NCBI GenBank assembly: GCA_034440615.1
Contig: JAOTOM010003704.1
Coordinates: 62,001 to 126,000 of the forward strand
DNA: 64,000 bases
Reading direction: 5' to 3'
Source of the DNA: Ashinkailepas kermadecensis
Lineage: Eukaryota > Arthropoda > Thecostraca > Neolepadidae
The notes under the pieces were generated by a model, which saw nothing but the letters and a program-made list of their open reading frames with translations, did not search any database and was not told where the DNA came from. Below, piece by piece: positions 52,466-62,130 of the stretch. Position numbers and translations under genes: made by a program. How positions within the stretch are numbered: the stretch's first letter is position 1; every line of letters starts with the position of its first letter.

Positions 52466-55400
52466 GTAAGCATGGTTCACTAGTTGTTTGTGTCAGATTA
52501 ACAGGATGAGTGCATACAAAATGATTTACTGGAGATGTGCTGTTAATTATTTGTATTTTAATTGAAGCAGGACAGTGCATAGCATTGCTAGGATTTGTAC
52601 TGTTACTTCTCGTGTAAAAATGTACAGCGATGCTGGTGCCTTCTGCTGAAGCTTGTTTGAGTATCTGGCGAATTGACATGTATCATGCTGATTTGTATGC
52701 TGCACCGGCCTTGAGGTCGTATTATCGTTCTCAGTCAAAGGTAAAAGTATGTAAAATTGACACCACAGGACTTCACATGGTGGAACTCGGTGAGCATTAT
52801 GCATCACAATACTGTTATATCTTTCATTTCAGTGGGTTGGTGTCCGAAAAAGCGAGCAGCGATATGTTCATAATTGACAGCAAGCCTGAAAACACACAGC
52901 AAGACGAATCACATATGCAGACGCGAAGAAGGAAGTCAAAGGTGGACCAAGATAATCTGCGCTGTTTTCAGAATTTGAAAGGTCTACCTGGAGCAAAAGT
53001 TCCAGTGAAATCGTAAGTGTCCCATAGGCAGTGTTAAAATAATGGTTTTTCATTAGGTGTGAGATGTCGAAACGGGTACAGTAGGATGTAGAAATCAGCC
53101 ATGGAAGCATGCCAATTAAAATATCGTTTCATTACTTCAGTCTCCATTTGAGCCAATAGTGCAGGCACTCGTCAGTTCATGCTTTTGTTTAATTTTAATA
53201 TATGGATACCTATGTTAACGACGAGGATTGCAAGGCTATGTTATCAGCAAGATATCATTGCTTTACAAACCACATCATAGAAACTATCTGTGTCTGGAAT
53301 TGTGACATGAGATGCTTGTGTAATCAATCCGTAATGGTGAGCATAAGTATGCTACTTATACGCTAAATACTCTTAGGAACGAGTCATGGAGACTTCATAA
53401 GCATATATTAACAAGCACGATGTCGATAAGTCCTTGGGAAGGATGTCTATTCAGTGATCAGAAAGTGGTATATTCCACCCTATTTCACGAATAATTTATC
53501 ACTGCCCATAGGTCCTGGATGTATTTTTTATCAGTATCTAGCGAAGTATAATTCTATAGTGTGAAATCAGAATTTGTGGGTGGATAACTTGCGGTGGAGT
53601 TCTGAAAGTTCGTTTCGATACGGTAGTTGTATTGGTAGATTATGGTGCAGTCTGGGGTAGCCTCTCCACTTTCCTGCGGTTATTTCACCAAGGAAGCGAA
53701 CTTTTGTGTTAGTGCCACAGGACTCTTTCTCAGGTTCGAACATCATGCATTCACGGCTCTTCGACATGCTAGGTATTGCGTGTTATGGCTTGATCGTGGG
53801 AACGCTTTTGACTGGCATCAGGCAGGCATGCACGTGCGTCGGTCAGGTCTTCAGAAGTCGGGTGACGTTTCAGTGATGAATTATTCGTGAAATAGGGGGA
53901 ACATACAACTTTCTGAACACTCAATCGACATCCTTCTCCAAGAAGTATCGACATGCTGCTGCTTGATGCGTGCTTATGAAGTCTTCGTGTCTCTGTTCTA
54001 ACAGTATCTCGTTTATATACATCATTTTCATGCACTCAATAAGGAATGGTGACATACGAACATTTCGCAACGCAATTGCAGGTAAATGGATTGCCTATAA
54101 TGTGATATGGCATATGGTACCAATTTTATAGCATATTCTCCCTATCTCGAATATAGCTTTTCCTAAATTATGAATCTCAAGAGAAATGCTAAATGTACAG
54201 TCATGAGTGCCTGCACCATTGGTTCAAATTTGAGCCTGAAGGATATCAAAAGCATTTTAAATGACACCAATTCCATGGCAAGTTTCGACATCATACTGTG
54301 CTCGTTTCGACATCTCACACCTAACGAAAAACTTCTATTTTAACCCTGTGACGTTTGCAAGTTCGCGTCACCCTACTCGGCGCAGAGTGACGCGTACTCG
54401 GCGCAGAGTGACGCGTACTCGGCGCAGGGTGACGCGTACTCGGCGCAGGGTGACGCGTACTCGGCGCAGGGTGACGCGTACTCGGCGCAGGGTGACGCGT
54501 ACTCGGCGCAGGGTGACGCGTACTCGGCGCAGGGTGACGCGTACTCGGCGCAGGGTGACGCGTACTCGGCGCAGGGTGACGCGTACTCGGCGCAGGGTGA
54601 CGCGTACTCGGCGCAGGGTGACGCGTACTCGGCGCAGGGTGACGCGTACTCGGCGCAGGGTGACGCGTACTCGGCGCAGGGTGACGCGTACTCGGCGCAG
54701 GGTGACGCGTATTCGGCGCAGGGTGACGTGTACTCGGCGCAGGGTGACGCGTACTCGGCGCAGGGTGACGCGTACTCGGCGCAGGGTGACGCGTACTGGC
54801 GCAGGGTGACGCGTACTCGGCGCAGGGTGACGCGTACTCGGCGCAGGGTGACGCGTACTCGGCGCAGGGTGACGCGTACTCGGCGCAGGGTGACGCGTAC
54901 TCGGCGCAGGGTGACGCGTACTCGGCGCAGGGTGACGCGTACTCGGCGCAGGGTGACGCGTACTCGGCGCAGGGTGACGCGTACTCGGCGCGGGTGACGC
55001 GTACTCGGCGCAGGGTGACGCGTACTCGGCGCAGGGTGACGCGTACTCGGCGCAGGGTGACGCGTACTCGGCGCAGGGTGACGCGTATTCGGCGCAGGGT
55101 GACTGTACTCGGCGCAGGGTGACGCGTACTCGGCGCAGGGTGACGCGTACTCGGCGCAGGGTGACGCGTACTCGGCGCAGGGTGACGCGTACTCGGCGCA
55201 GGGTGACGCGTACTCGGCGCAGGGTGCGGTGTATGTCTCGTGGACGCAGTGCAGGCACGGTTGTTGCTGCAAGTATTTCTGGCAGGATGTATGATGCGTT
55301 TTAGTTCCTTTGTTCGATTTGGCTTTCATTGTCTTAACGGGCCGGGCCGGGGGGGGCTCGAGAGAGACCCCTCTGGTTTTTCCCGTTATAGCGGCCGAAT

Positions 55401-58400
55401 GAATGGACGCAGATCCATGACATTTTCAATAGGTTCTTATGCATCTGATCTGTACATTTTTTATTTCTTTTTTTAATATGACTTGGTCGTTAAAAGTCAT
55501 TGGTGGGTCAAAATGAGTGATGTTCCATGTTGAAAGTGCCGCCATTCGGAGTAGTTGCTATAGATGGGCAAAAACTCAAACCATGCTGTCCGTTCACCAA
55601 GACGAACCACTTCCTATATGGAAATGTTAATTATAGTCAAGGTTACTGACCTGATGTCAGGTCAATTTCCATTTGTCTACCATGTTATGTGGGGAAAATT
55701 CAGTTTGGAGATAATTTGTCATGCCGAGAATGAGTAGATAATAAAGAGTATGCAATAAGGGTTCAAAGTTAAATTATGTGTCAAAGGTCAATGACATAAT
55801 GTCAGTTCACATCATGCATCTTATATGCAATGCCATCTTACACATAATGTTGCTGTTCCTCGTGAAGTGATATCTGAGTTCGGTTTCAGCGCGCATATGT
55901 CGTGCGACATGACATTGCATGGCCAACGAATGACCTGAAATGACCTGACCTCGTGTGATCTGATCTTATTTGACCTGATTTTATTTGGACCTGAGAATGT
56001 TGCTGTCGTGTACGAAACTTGTATCAAGAAGACCTGCTAACCAGTGCAATTTGTGATCTGTAAGCATGACGACCAGATTTGTTTTGGACGAAAATCGAGT
56101 CTTCAAACGTCCCTGCCAGATCTGAATATCCCGAAAGTATTTGGCATAGTTCTTCAGTATCCCGTACTTTTTCAGCAACTTTATCAAAGACAAGAGGCCT
56201 ACTTTCGTGAAAGACAAGACCGGTGCGAAAAAGGCAAAGATCGCTGCCAAGGCTGCTGCTATCAACGAGACTAAAAAGAAGAAAGAACTCAGAAAGAAGA
56301 AGCAGCTCCCCAGCGATCCATGGCAAAGTGATGATGAATGTAAGTGATCCTTGTCTAGTCTGTGCTTCCCCAATGTTCACGATGGCTGTAAGTGATCCTT
56401 TGCCCTCCAGCCTGTGCTTCCTCAATGCTGACGTTGACTTTAAGTGATTCTTGTCGTCCAGCCAATGCTTCTCCTATGTTCACGATGACTGAAAGTAATG
56501 ATTGTCGTCTAGCCTGTGCTTCCCCAATGTTCACGATGGTTGTAAATGATTATTGTCGTCTTTCCTGCGCTTCCCCCATGTTTACATGCCACGTGTGCAC
56601 ATGGTGCGACGTCTTTAAGAAATGTTCAGTTGCGAGCTATGTCGGAATTCACTTTATATCAGTGATGACCAACGCAGTCGATGCGCCCTAAAGCACAAAT
56701 CCACCACCACCACCACTTTATATCAGTGGCTTCACTGCCCAGTGTCTACACAAGATCGTCCCTAGAAAACCGACCCTTTCAGGTACTTCCATTTTTCCCA
56801 AAGGGTTTCTACGATCTTACATTACACGGAATCACGTGAATGCTTCCCACCCTTGCTGTTTTCAAGTTCTGTGTTGGCTTTGTTTTTGCTTTACACTGAA
56901 CTGAAGCCATTATCTCTGATCTAGCTTATCTGACCAGGTATATTGCCGTTGTTGCTGTGGTGCCGTCGACAGCGCGTGTTGCAACACACAGAGACGCTGC
57001 GGCCCAAGGGCACAGGAACTGTTCAAAGGTTGGGCGGGGGAGGGACAGAACCATTTTGAAGTATATTCCTTCCATGCGAGACACATTGGGTCAATGTTAA
57101 CGTTAAATGCCATCGGCCCAATGGCACACTATCGCTACTTTAGAATGACCGTTGAAGAGCCGGACGAATTGCAAACCCAAATCAGACACAGGACTCAAAA
57201 TCGTCGAACACGTTTGCGGGATGCAGTCCCGCAAACGTGTTCGACGATTGTGCAGTCCCGGCAGCAGCCCGGCCGGCAGCAGCCCGGCTGGCAGCAGCCC
57301 GGCCGGCAGCAGCCCGGCCGGCAGCAGCCCGGCTGGCAGCAGCCCGGCTGGAGGCCGGCAGCAGCCCGGCCGGCAGCAGCCCGGCCGGCAGGCCGGCAGC
57401 AGCCCGGCCGGCAGCAGCCCGGCCGGCAGCAGCCCGGCCGGCAGCAGCCCGGCCGGCAGCAGCGCTGCGATAGTGTTGCAGTTACCGCAGGCGGAGCCAT
57501 GGGCGTGACGTGGCTTTGCTTACTTTTGGGAGGCCCCGAGCTTCAGTGATAAATTATTCGTCGAATAGGGTGGAATATGCCACTTTCCGAACACTGAATC
57601 GACATCCCTCCCAACGGAGTATCGACATCCTGCTTCATGATGAGTCGTTATGAAGTCTTCTATCTAATTTCCTATTCCTATTCTAATTTAAGTAATATGC
57701 TGATACTCACCATTGCGGATTGCCATGCACAAACATCTCTTTGACAATTCCAGGTACGATAAATACCTTGATGCGGTCTGTTATACATATCAGTTGACAA
57801 GGGGGTATTTTGATCGCTATCGATAAAATAGTTCCCCTAAATTGGTATCTCAAACAAAGGAAAAGTTGCACGTATGGTACGCTGTCGGATAAATTGTGTT
57901 CGAAGAACTTTATTTTGTTAAATGATATCGTTTCCATGACGAATTTCGGCATCTACTGTATTCGTTTCGACATTACCTAACAAAACCATTATTTTAACAC
58001 TGCCGAGCTTTCCCCTGCCTCTCGAGTGTCGTCTATACCGCTCGGCAATACCGAGCGGTACCTCAGCCGGTAGTCTTGGTCATTAGATCGTGGGTTCGAA
58101 TCACACAACTGGCGGATATTGCCGAGTCCACTCAAGACCAATCTGTGTGAGAGGTCGGCGACACTATGTAACATAATAGTTGAATGCGTTGAAGAGGACC
58201 CAAGGTTCTTTCTTCTCGCGGGGCCGTGTCCACGACTGTGAAGATCACTGTTCCTGCAGTTAGCATTTTTGGGGAGGTCCTGGTTAGCCGTGTGGTCAGT
58301 AGCGTGATCGATGCCGGGGGGACACGTGCCCCTAACACTCAATGTATGCGCCTCTGCCTGCCGCTCGTGGCTGAGCCCCAAAGGAAAGTTAAATTTGTCG

Positions 58401-59530
58401 CCCCAGTAGCTCAGTCGGTTAGAGCACCGGTCTGCACTGGTTTCCCGTCCTGGCAAGACAGGGTTCGAGTCGCTTCGCGTGCTCGCATTTAGCCCCCGGC
58501 TGGGAGGGTCAATGGGCAACTGGCCCGATAAGGCCGGGGAGGAGCTACCGGGGCGGCCGTGTCGGCGCATTGACGGCACGTTAAACTCCCGGTCAAAATT
58601 ATGCCGTTGAACTGGAATTTATTGATTGGGTGGTGGGGCCATGGTTCACGCAACAAGCCCGGCTTAGCAATAGAACCCTGGTTCATAAAGCCACCCCAGC
58701 AAGAATTCGGACTAAATTTCGGTTTTTTTATCAGCCATGGGCGTATGCCTCCATTGGGCAGTTATGACACATGCCACACTAATATTTCAGCTGCCACACC
58801 AATCATTTTCGGCCGTCGCATTACGTCTATGAGGGTATTCTATGTGTACACCTTTAATTTATGCACACAACATTGCAATGCAGAATAAACGCAACGTCCT
58901 CTCATGAGTGCCTATTACCTGCCTAGAATACAAGACATTACCTCGAAAGCGTAAGTGTTTGCTCATGCATACCAACAGGAAGTTGTCGCGAGTTAGGGCT
59001 ATATACTAACAGAGTTGTCGCGAGTTATGTCTGCATGTCAACAGGGAGTTGTCACGAGTTACGGCTGTATGCCAACGGGGAGTTGCTGCGAGTTGTGGAT
59101 GCATACCAACAGGAAGTTGTCGCGAACGTTTTCGACGGGATCTCACGCACTGCTTTTCAATCGAGTGAACTTTATCGTGAACCGGATATCGGATAAACGG
59201 ACGTAACCACCGGACACCGGGTAGTGGAGCCACTGCGTATTATGTACTGCTGGCACGCTATGTGTGGTGGCAATCGGACGGTTATCCGTGGCGCCAGTTG
59301 TGCCGTGAGATGTGTCATTGTGGCGTCAGCTGTCCTGCTGGACGTCCGGTCGTTGTGCCGGCTGCTGTGTCGGCTGCTGACCAGGTGACTGCACGCAGCT
59401 GACGGCGACGCGTGGGCCGAGGCGGGTGTGGCGCACCTGCGGCGGTCGCGCACCGAGGGCCGCGTGCGTCGGCCGCTCTACATGCGCGTGAAGACATCGC
59501 TGCTGCCAGCCGTGGAGCCGCCACATGCCG
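52347..59530 (+). CDS. NOP53: NOP53 ribosome biogenesis factor (GLTSCR2), N-terminal portion; gene continues past the window
   Basis: Four coding exons: 52347-52465, 52833-53012, 56176-56339 and 59399-59530, with phases 2, 2, 1 and 1 matching at each junction, giving 198 residues so far (human protein 478). Exon 1 encodes a basic start and SWRKQVDISEVEEYLDDVRL-QERF, the hallmark NOP53 block. Exon 2 encodes GGLVSEKASSDMFIIDSKP and FQNLKGLPGAKVPVKS. Exon 3 encodes KTGAKKAKIAAKAAA and LPSDPWQSDDE. Exon 4 encodes RRPLYMRVKTSLLPAVEPP. By family NOP53 is nucleolar, joins the pre-60S particle and recruits MTR4/exosome for 5.8S maturation. MFIID in exon 2 fits the arch-interacting motif (LFx[V/I]D). 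The C-terminal half was not found before 64000. Confidence 0.9.
52833..53012 (+). CDS. NOP53: NOP53 coding exon 2
   Basis: Acceptor CTTTCATTTCAG ending 52832; donor TC|GTAAGT after 53012. The MTR4-binding motif candidate DMFIID spans 52861-52878. A hAT-like MITE is inserted 16 bp after the donor. Confidence 0.9.
53029..53504 (-). mobile_element. hAT-like MITE copy 3 (476 bp), NOP53 intron 2
   Basis: Ends CAGTGTTAAAATAATGGTTT and ...CACCCTATTTCACGAATAAT-TTATCACTG. A perfect 8-bp TSD, CCCATAGG, lies at 53021-53028 and 53505-53512. Terminal CAGTG plus an 8-bp TSD is typical of hAT. No transposase. Confidence 0.88.
53871..54348 (+). mobile_element. hAT-like MITE copy 4 (478 bp), NOP53 intron 2
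   Basis: Starts CAGTGATGAATTATTCGTGA and ends CTAACGAAAAACTTCTATTT-TAACCCTG. A perfect 8-bp TSD, TGACGTTT, lies at 53863-53870 and 54349-54356. The 21-bp satellite begins about 16 bp beyond its right TSD. Confidence 0.88.
54373..55225. repeat. 21-bp CpG-dense satellite, about 40 copies, NOP53 intron 2
   Basis: The unit is GTGACGCGTACTCGGCGCAG-G, holding four CpGs and an ACGCGT palindrome. The units are nearly identical; indels occur at about 54796, 54990 and 55102, so the reading frame shifts. The first two units have AGAGTG in place of AGGGTG. It makes long open frames on both strands that are not genes. Confidence 0.97.
56176..56339 (+). CDS. NOP53: NOP53 coding exon 3
   Basis: Acceptor GTACTTTTTCAG ending 56175; donor GAAT|GTAAGT after 56339. 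The leading C completes the serine codon begun in exon 2. Encodes NFIKDKRPTFVKDKTG, the alanine/lysine stretch and RKKKQLPSDPWQSDDE, aligning with the D-x-W region of NOP53 proteins. Confidence 0.82.
56665..56713 (+). mobile_element. Mini-SINE copy 10 (49 bp), NOP53 intron 3
   Basis: Starts inside the family head (ATGACCAACGCAGTCGATGC), so it is 5'-truncated; the core GCGCCCTAAAGCACAAAT is followed by a CCACCACCAC tail. A perfect 15-bp direct repeat, CACTTTATATCAGTG, lies at 56650-56664 and 56714-56728. Confidence 0.85.
57199..57249. repeat. Perfect 23-bp inverted repeat with 5-bp loop (hairpin)
   Basis: The left arm 57199-57221 (AATCGTCGAACACGTTTGCG-GGA) is perfectly complementary to 57227-57249, with loop TGCAG. 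GC-rich lower stem. It sits immediately before the 15-bp array and shares the word TGCAGTCCCG with the array's first bases. Confidence 0.95.
57258..57470. repeat. 15-bp GC array (GGCAGCAGCCCGGCC), about 14 units, NOP53 intron 3
   Basis: The unit CGGCAGCAGCCCGGC varies at one or two sites (CCGGCTGG for CCGGCCGG). Two length variants interrupt it near 57355 and 57392. Each unit is partly self-complementary (CCGGCCGG), and all frames read as low-complexity alanine, proline or glutamine repeats. Confidence 0.93.
57544..58002 (+). mobile_element. hAT-like MITE copy 5 (459 bp), NOP53 intron 3
   Basis: Starts CAGTGATAAATTATTCGTCG, then AATAGGGTGGAATATGCC; ends AACAAAACCATTATTTTAAC-ACTG. A perfect 8-bp TSD, CCGAGCTT, lies at 57536-57543 and 58003-58010. 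Confidence 0.9.
58036..58220 (+). mobile_element. tRNA-derived SINE-A, NOP53 intron 3
   Basis: Head CCGAGCGGTACCTCAGCCGG, B box GGGTTCGAATCAC, body CAAGACCAATCTGTGTGAGA, end GAGGACCCAAGGTTCTTTC. Its head is the right arm of a perfect 10-bp inverted repeat, TACCGCTCGG / CCGAGCGGTA (58036-58045 and 58051-58060). Confidence 0.8.
58401..58712 (+). mobile_element. tRNA-derived SINE-C, NOP53 intron 3
   Basis: Head CCCCAGTAGCTCAGTCGGTT with A box TAGCTCAGTCGGTTAGAGCA, B box GGTTCGAGTCGCTTC; body GGCCCGATAAGGCCGGGGAG and GACGGCACGTTAAACTCCCG; end ATAAAGCCACCCCAGCAAGA. Possible short TSD TAAATTT (58390-58396 and 58713-58719). Same family as 17556-17873. Confidence 0.82.
58964..59126. repeat. 34-bp minisatellite, about 4.5 copies, NOP53 intron 3
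   Basis: Unit GTTGTCGCGAGTTATGGCTG then CATGCCAACAGGGA; unit starts at 58982, 59014, 59048, 59082 and 59116. The period is 34 bp except the first (32). Noncoding. Confidence 0.85.
59399..59530 (+). CDS. NOP53: NOP53 coding exon 4 (last one found in the window)
   Basis: Acceptor GACTGCACGCAG ending 59398; donor GCCG|GTGAGC after 59530. The T from exon 3 joins CT to give serine. Encodes HLRRSRTEGRVRRP and VKTSLLPAVEPPHAG, aligning to the KRPARLHTKPS...PAVEVAPAG region of vertebrate NOP53, which is followed there by a SYNP motif not found here. Strongly GC-rich. Confidence 0.85.
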
Positions 59531-59544
59531 GTGAGCTGATGAGA

Positions 59545-59647
59545 TAGAGAGAGAGAGAGAGCGAGAGCGAGAGCGAGAGCGAGAGCGAGAGCGAGAGCGA
59601 GAGCGAGAGCGAGAGCGAGAGCGAGAGCGAGAGCGAGAGAGAGCGAG

Positions 59648-59712
<65 letters not shown>

Positions 59713-59739
59713 AGAGAGGGGGGGGGGGGCAGCTGCGAT
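59545..59739. repeat. (GA)n / (AGAGCG)n microsatellite beside the NOP53 exon 4 donor
   Basis: A purine-only tract starting about 15 bp after the splice donor: GAGAGA, then GAGAGC repeats, then pure GA, ending in a G run. On the minus strand it gives long SLSLS/SRSRS frames that are not genes. Confidence 0.95.
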
Positions 59740-61900
59740 GTCTGGGTACTGGTGTCGACCTCACCTGTAGCCTCACTTGGGCCGTTATTGATTAACAATA
59801 TACAGTTGTGGCTGCCTATATGGCATGCACGAACGCTGCAGCAGAAGTGCAAATTGGGCTGCCCAAATACAGTGAACAGACACGCCTCACAATAACCTCG
59901 CAGCCCTACGGCCGGCACTATTGATCAGGCACCATGCCGTTGGTCAAGGTTCAGATGCCGATAATTTCTTCATCGATCAGTTGTAGAGGCGATGCCAACG
60001 CTGTGGGATGCAGCTCCCCACAACGTTTGGTCCGAGCAAGCTAGAGAGATGAGGTGAACGGCATGATATAGCTATATTCTTCAACGCTCAGAGTTGCTTG
60101 AAACATTTTCTATAGCTCTTTTGGTTGCTCTTCCACATCAGATTAAGCAGGCCAATGTCGGATTGCAATCAGTCACCAGTCTTCGCCGTGGTTCTGGGAC
60201 CCTGGTGATAACGGAAATGCACTGTTTTATTTCAATATTGATGATATGCGAGCTGAAGGCATACTCGAACACAGATAACACGTGCAAAGGGCAAGGTCAC
60301 CAAACCCGTATGCAAATTTTCGAAACAATTGGCACCCAGGAAAACAAGGTATAAGTCTTTCTTTCGGGAAAAATGTTGTTTGAATTTTTTCCAGCTTTTC
60401 GGAACACTACGTTTTGAAATTTAATTTGGTGACCAACCCAACGGGAAATGAATCCGGCTTCCAATATGACACTTGTTCATTTTTACTTCCTAATATTCCA
60501 TATATTTGCCTCCAGAACAACTGAAAAATATGTGCCTTAGGGAAGGTACAGATCACGTCTCACTAGTCTGACTGGCCATTGACTGAACGCCTGGGACATT
60601 TTTAGATGACGTACGTCGCCACTGCACATATTGAATGTCCGACTTGAGATCGCATTCTATTTTTTGTTGTTATCATTTGTCTATGCAACCATTATTTACT
60701 TCGGACTGAATCTTTACATCGTTTGTCTGTGAAAATTGTCTAAAATATATCTTTAAAAACTGGATAGAGACGAGGTCGTTACTTCACGCTGACCCGTTGT
60801 AGTTCCGGCAACTTGGAACTTTGAACTCAAATTTTTTGGGATACAAGTTGCACTCAACAATTGTTGGAAGGTGTGTCATATATCAGACTGATTGGCGATA
60901 GTATGCCCGATTCAGAAGTTACCTCAGAACCATCAGTATGGGGGAGGGACTAAGTTAACCTCCTCGCAATGTGAAGGTTCAGTAGAAGAAGAATACAGAT
61001 GTAAATACAAAAAGAGACATTTCTTTTTCTGTGTTTTTGAAGTGCGCCACTGAAGATGGGAACAATATTTCTGGAGTAGAGTTGTCATGAGCAACAAATA
61101 GGGAGATCACCATTAAGCTCCTTAGTTCAATAAGGTAATAGGAGGGCCTCCGGGCCCTAGGAGGCCTACTTTCAGGTTCACCTCCTGAATTAAAAAAAAA
61201 TTGGCGCCGCCGCCCCTGTCAGTTTGCAAACACATGCATGCATTATGTATACCATGCATGCACGTATTAATGTATACGGTGGATGGTCGAATAGCGCTTC
61301 TGATGGTGACTGCAACGTCGAGAGTGAGCTACCACCAGATACTGCAATGGAGTGGAGGAGGCTAGCGCAAGGCACTGCCGCGTTACTTGTTGCCAAATTG
61401 TACACGTGTGTCTGCGAGGGTAGGCGGAACTCGTGGGATGCGGCGCTATTCTCCTCGTGTACTCCTTATAAAATGCGACATAACCCTTTGGCATTGACCG
61501 AAAGACATGACTTCAAATCAGGTCTGCGCCACCATCTTCCTACATCCGAACGTTCCAAGCCGTTGGATATCAGTGCATGCAAATCAAAGGCGTTTCGACA
61601 CGAATTAACTCGGTTTGCAATAGCATGTTGCAGACATAACGTTTACCGGCGGTTAAGGCCTGCAGGAACTATAGCGTCGCCGTAAAGAAAACAAAATTGC
61701 GGTGTAATATCGCTGTGATTAGCGCAATCCGGCCAAGAGGCGAGTTTTGGTAACGAGACTCCTCGGATATTGGTGCCCAGCACGTGGTAAGTTCCAAACA
61801 CTGAGGACGATGCTCCACATCAATGGGTTGCTTTTTCTCCCCCCAGGGAATGGGCCTCCAAGAAGTCGGTTTCCAGTCCATACTGAGTCCCATCGACGCA
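59740..61900. other. NOP53 intron 4, no further exon recognised
   Basis: Mixed-composition DNA. Frames at 60094-60354 and 61224-61685 have no domain and no matching splice phase for NOP53 (which needs a phase-1 acceptor followed by SYNP-like sequence). Confidence 0.45.
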
Positions 61901-62130
61901 GTTGATTAGAACGTCGGCCTGCATTGGTCTCTGTGATCCTGCCAAGTCAGGCATCGAATCGGTACTCGCTGCCCACAATGAGATCCGACCGAGAGGTTTA
62001 TATGAGAACTGGCCCTATAAAGCCGAGGTCGTTTCAATGGGACGGCATTGTCAGAACTTTCCGCTTGAACTCTGCCGTTTAAACGCAATTCTCAGGTCGA
62101 TGGCGCCGGGTCAGGGTCTATGCAGGAATC
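61896..62130 (+). mobile_element. SINE-C copy, strongly diverged
   Basis: CGCAGTTGATTAGAACGTCG (A-box region), CCTGCCAAGTCAGGCATCGA (B-box region), GAACTGGCCCTATAAAGCCG and GGACGGCATTGTCAGAACTT follow the order of SINE-C. Confidence 0.55.

Larger units (their letters stand above)
53013..56175 (+). other. NOP53 intron 2
   Basis: Holds two hAT-like MITEs and a 21-bp satellite. The remaining 53513-53862 and 55226-56175 contain no recognised gene; open frames on the minus strand at 55981-56425 are antisense to exon 3. Confidence 0.75.
56340..59398 (+). other. NOP53 intron 3
   Basis: About 3.06 kb holding a mini-SINE, a 51-bp hairpin, a 15-bp GC array, a hAT-like MITE, SINE-A, SINE-C and a 34-bp minisatellite. 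The first 220 bp (56340-56560) repeat a block of about 60 bp (GTGCTTCCCCAATGTTCACG-type) four times. No other gene. Confidence 0.75.

Noticed and set aside
54368..55329. Long arginine/threonine- and alanine-rich frames on both strands
   Set aside because: Translation of the 21-bp intronic satellite; indels shift the frame and no start, domain or splice context supports a gene.
55981..56425. Two minus-strand frames of about 130 codons opposite NOP53 exon 3
   Set aside because: The plus strand has matching splice phases and NOP53 similarity; the antisense frames show hydrophobic runs but no family features.
58401..58475. Possible functional tRNA genes at SINE heads (also 17800-17873, 40695-40765, 22081-22150, 23110-23181)
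   Set aside because: A and B boxes are present but the anticodon and acceptor stems do not close into a sound cloverleaf, and each continues into a repeated SINE body.
59315..59918. Serine/arginine- and serine/leucine-rich minus-strand frames
   Set aside because: Translation of the (GA)n/(AGAGCG)n tract and of the antisense of NOP53 exon 4.
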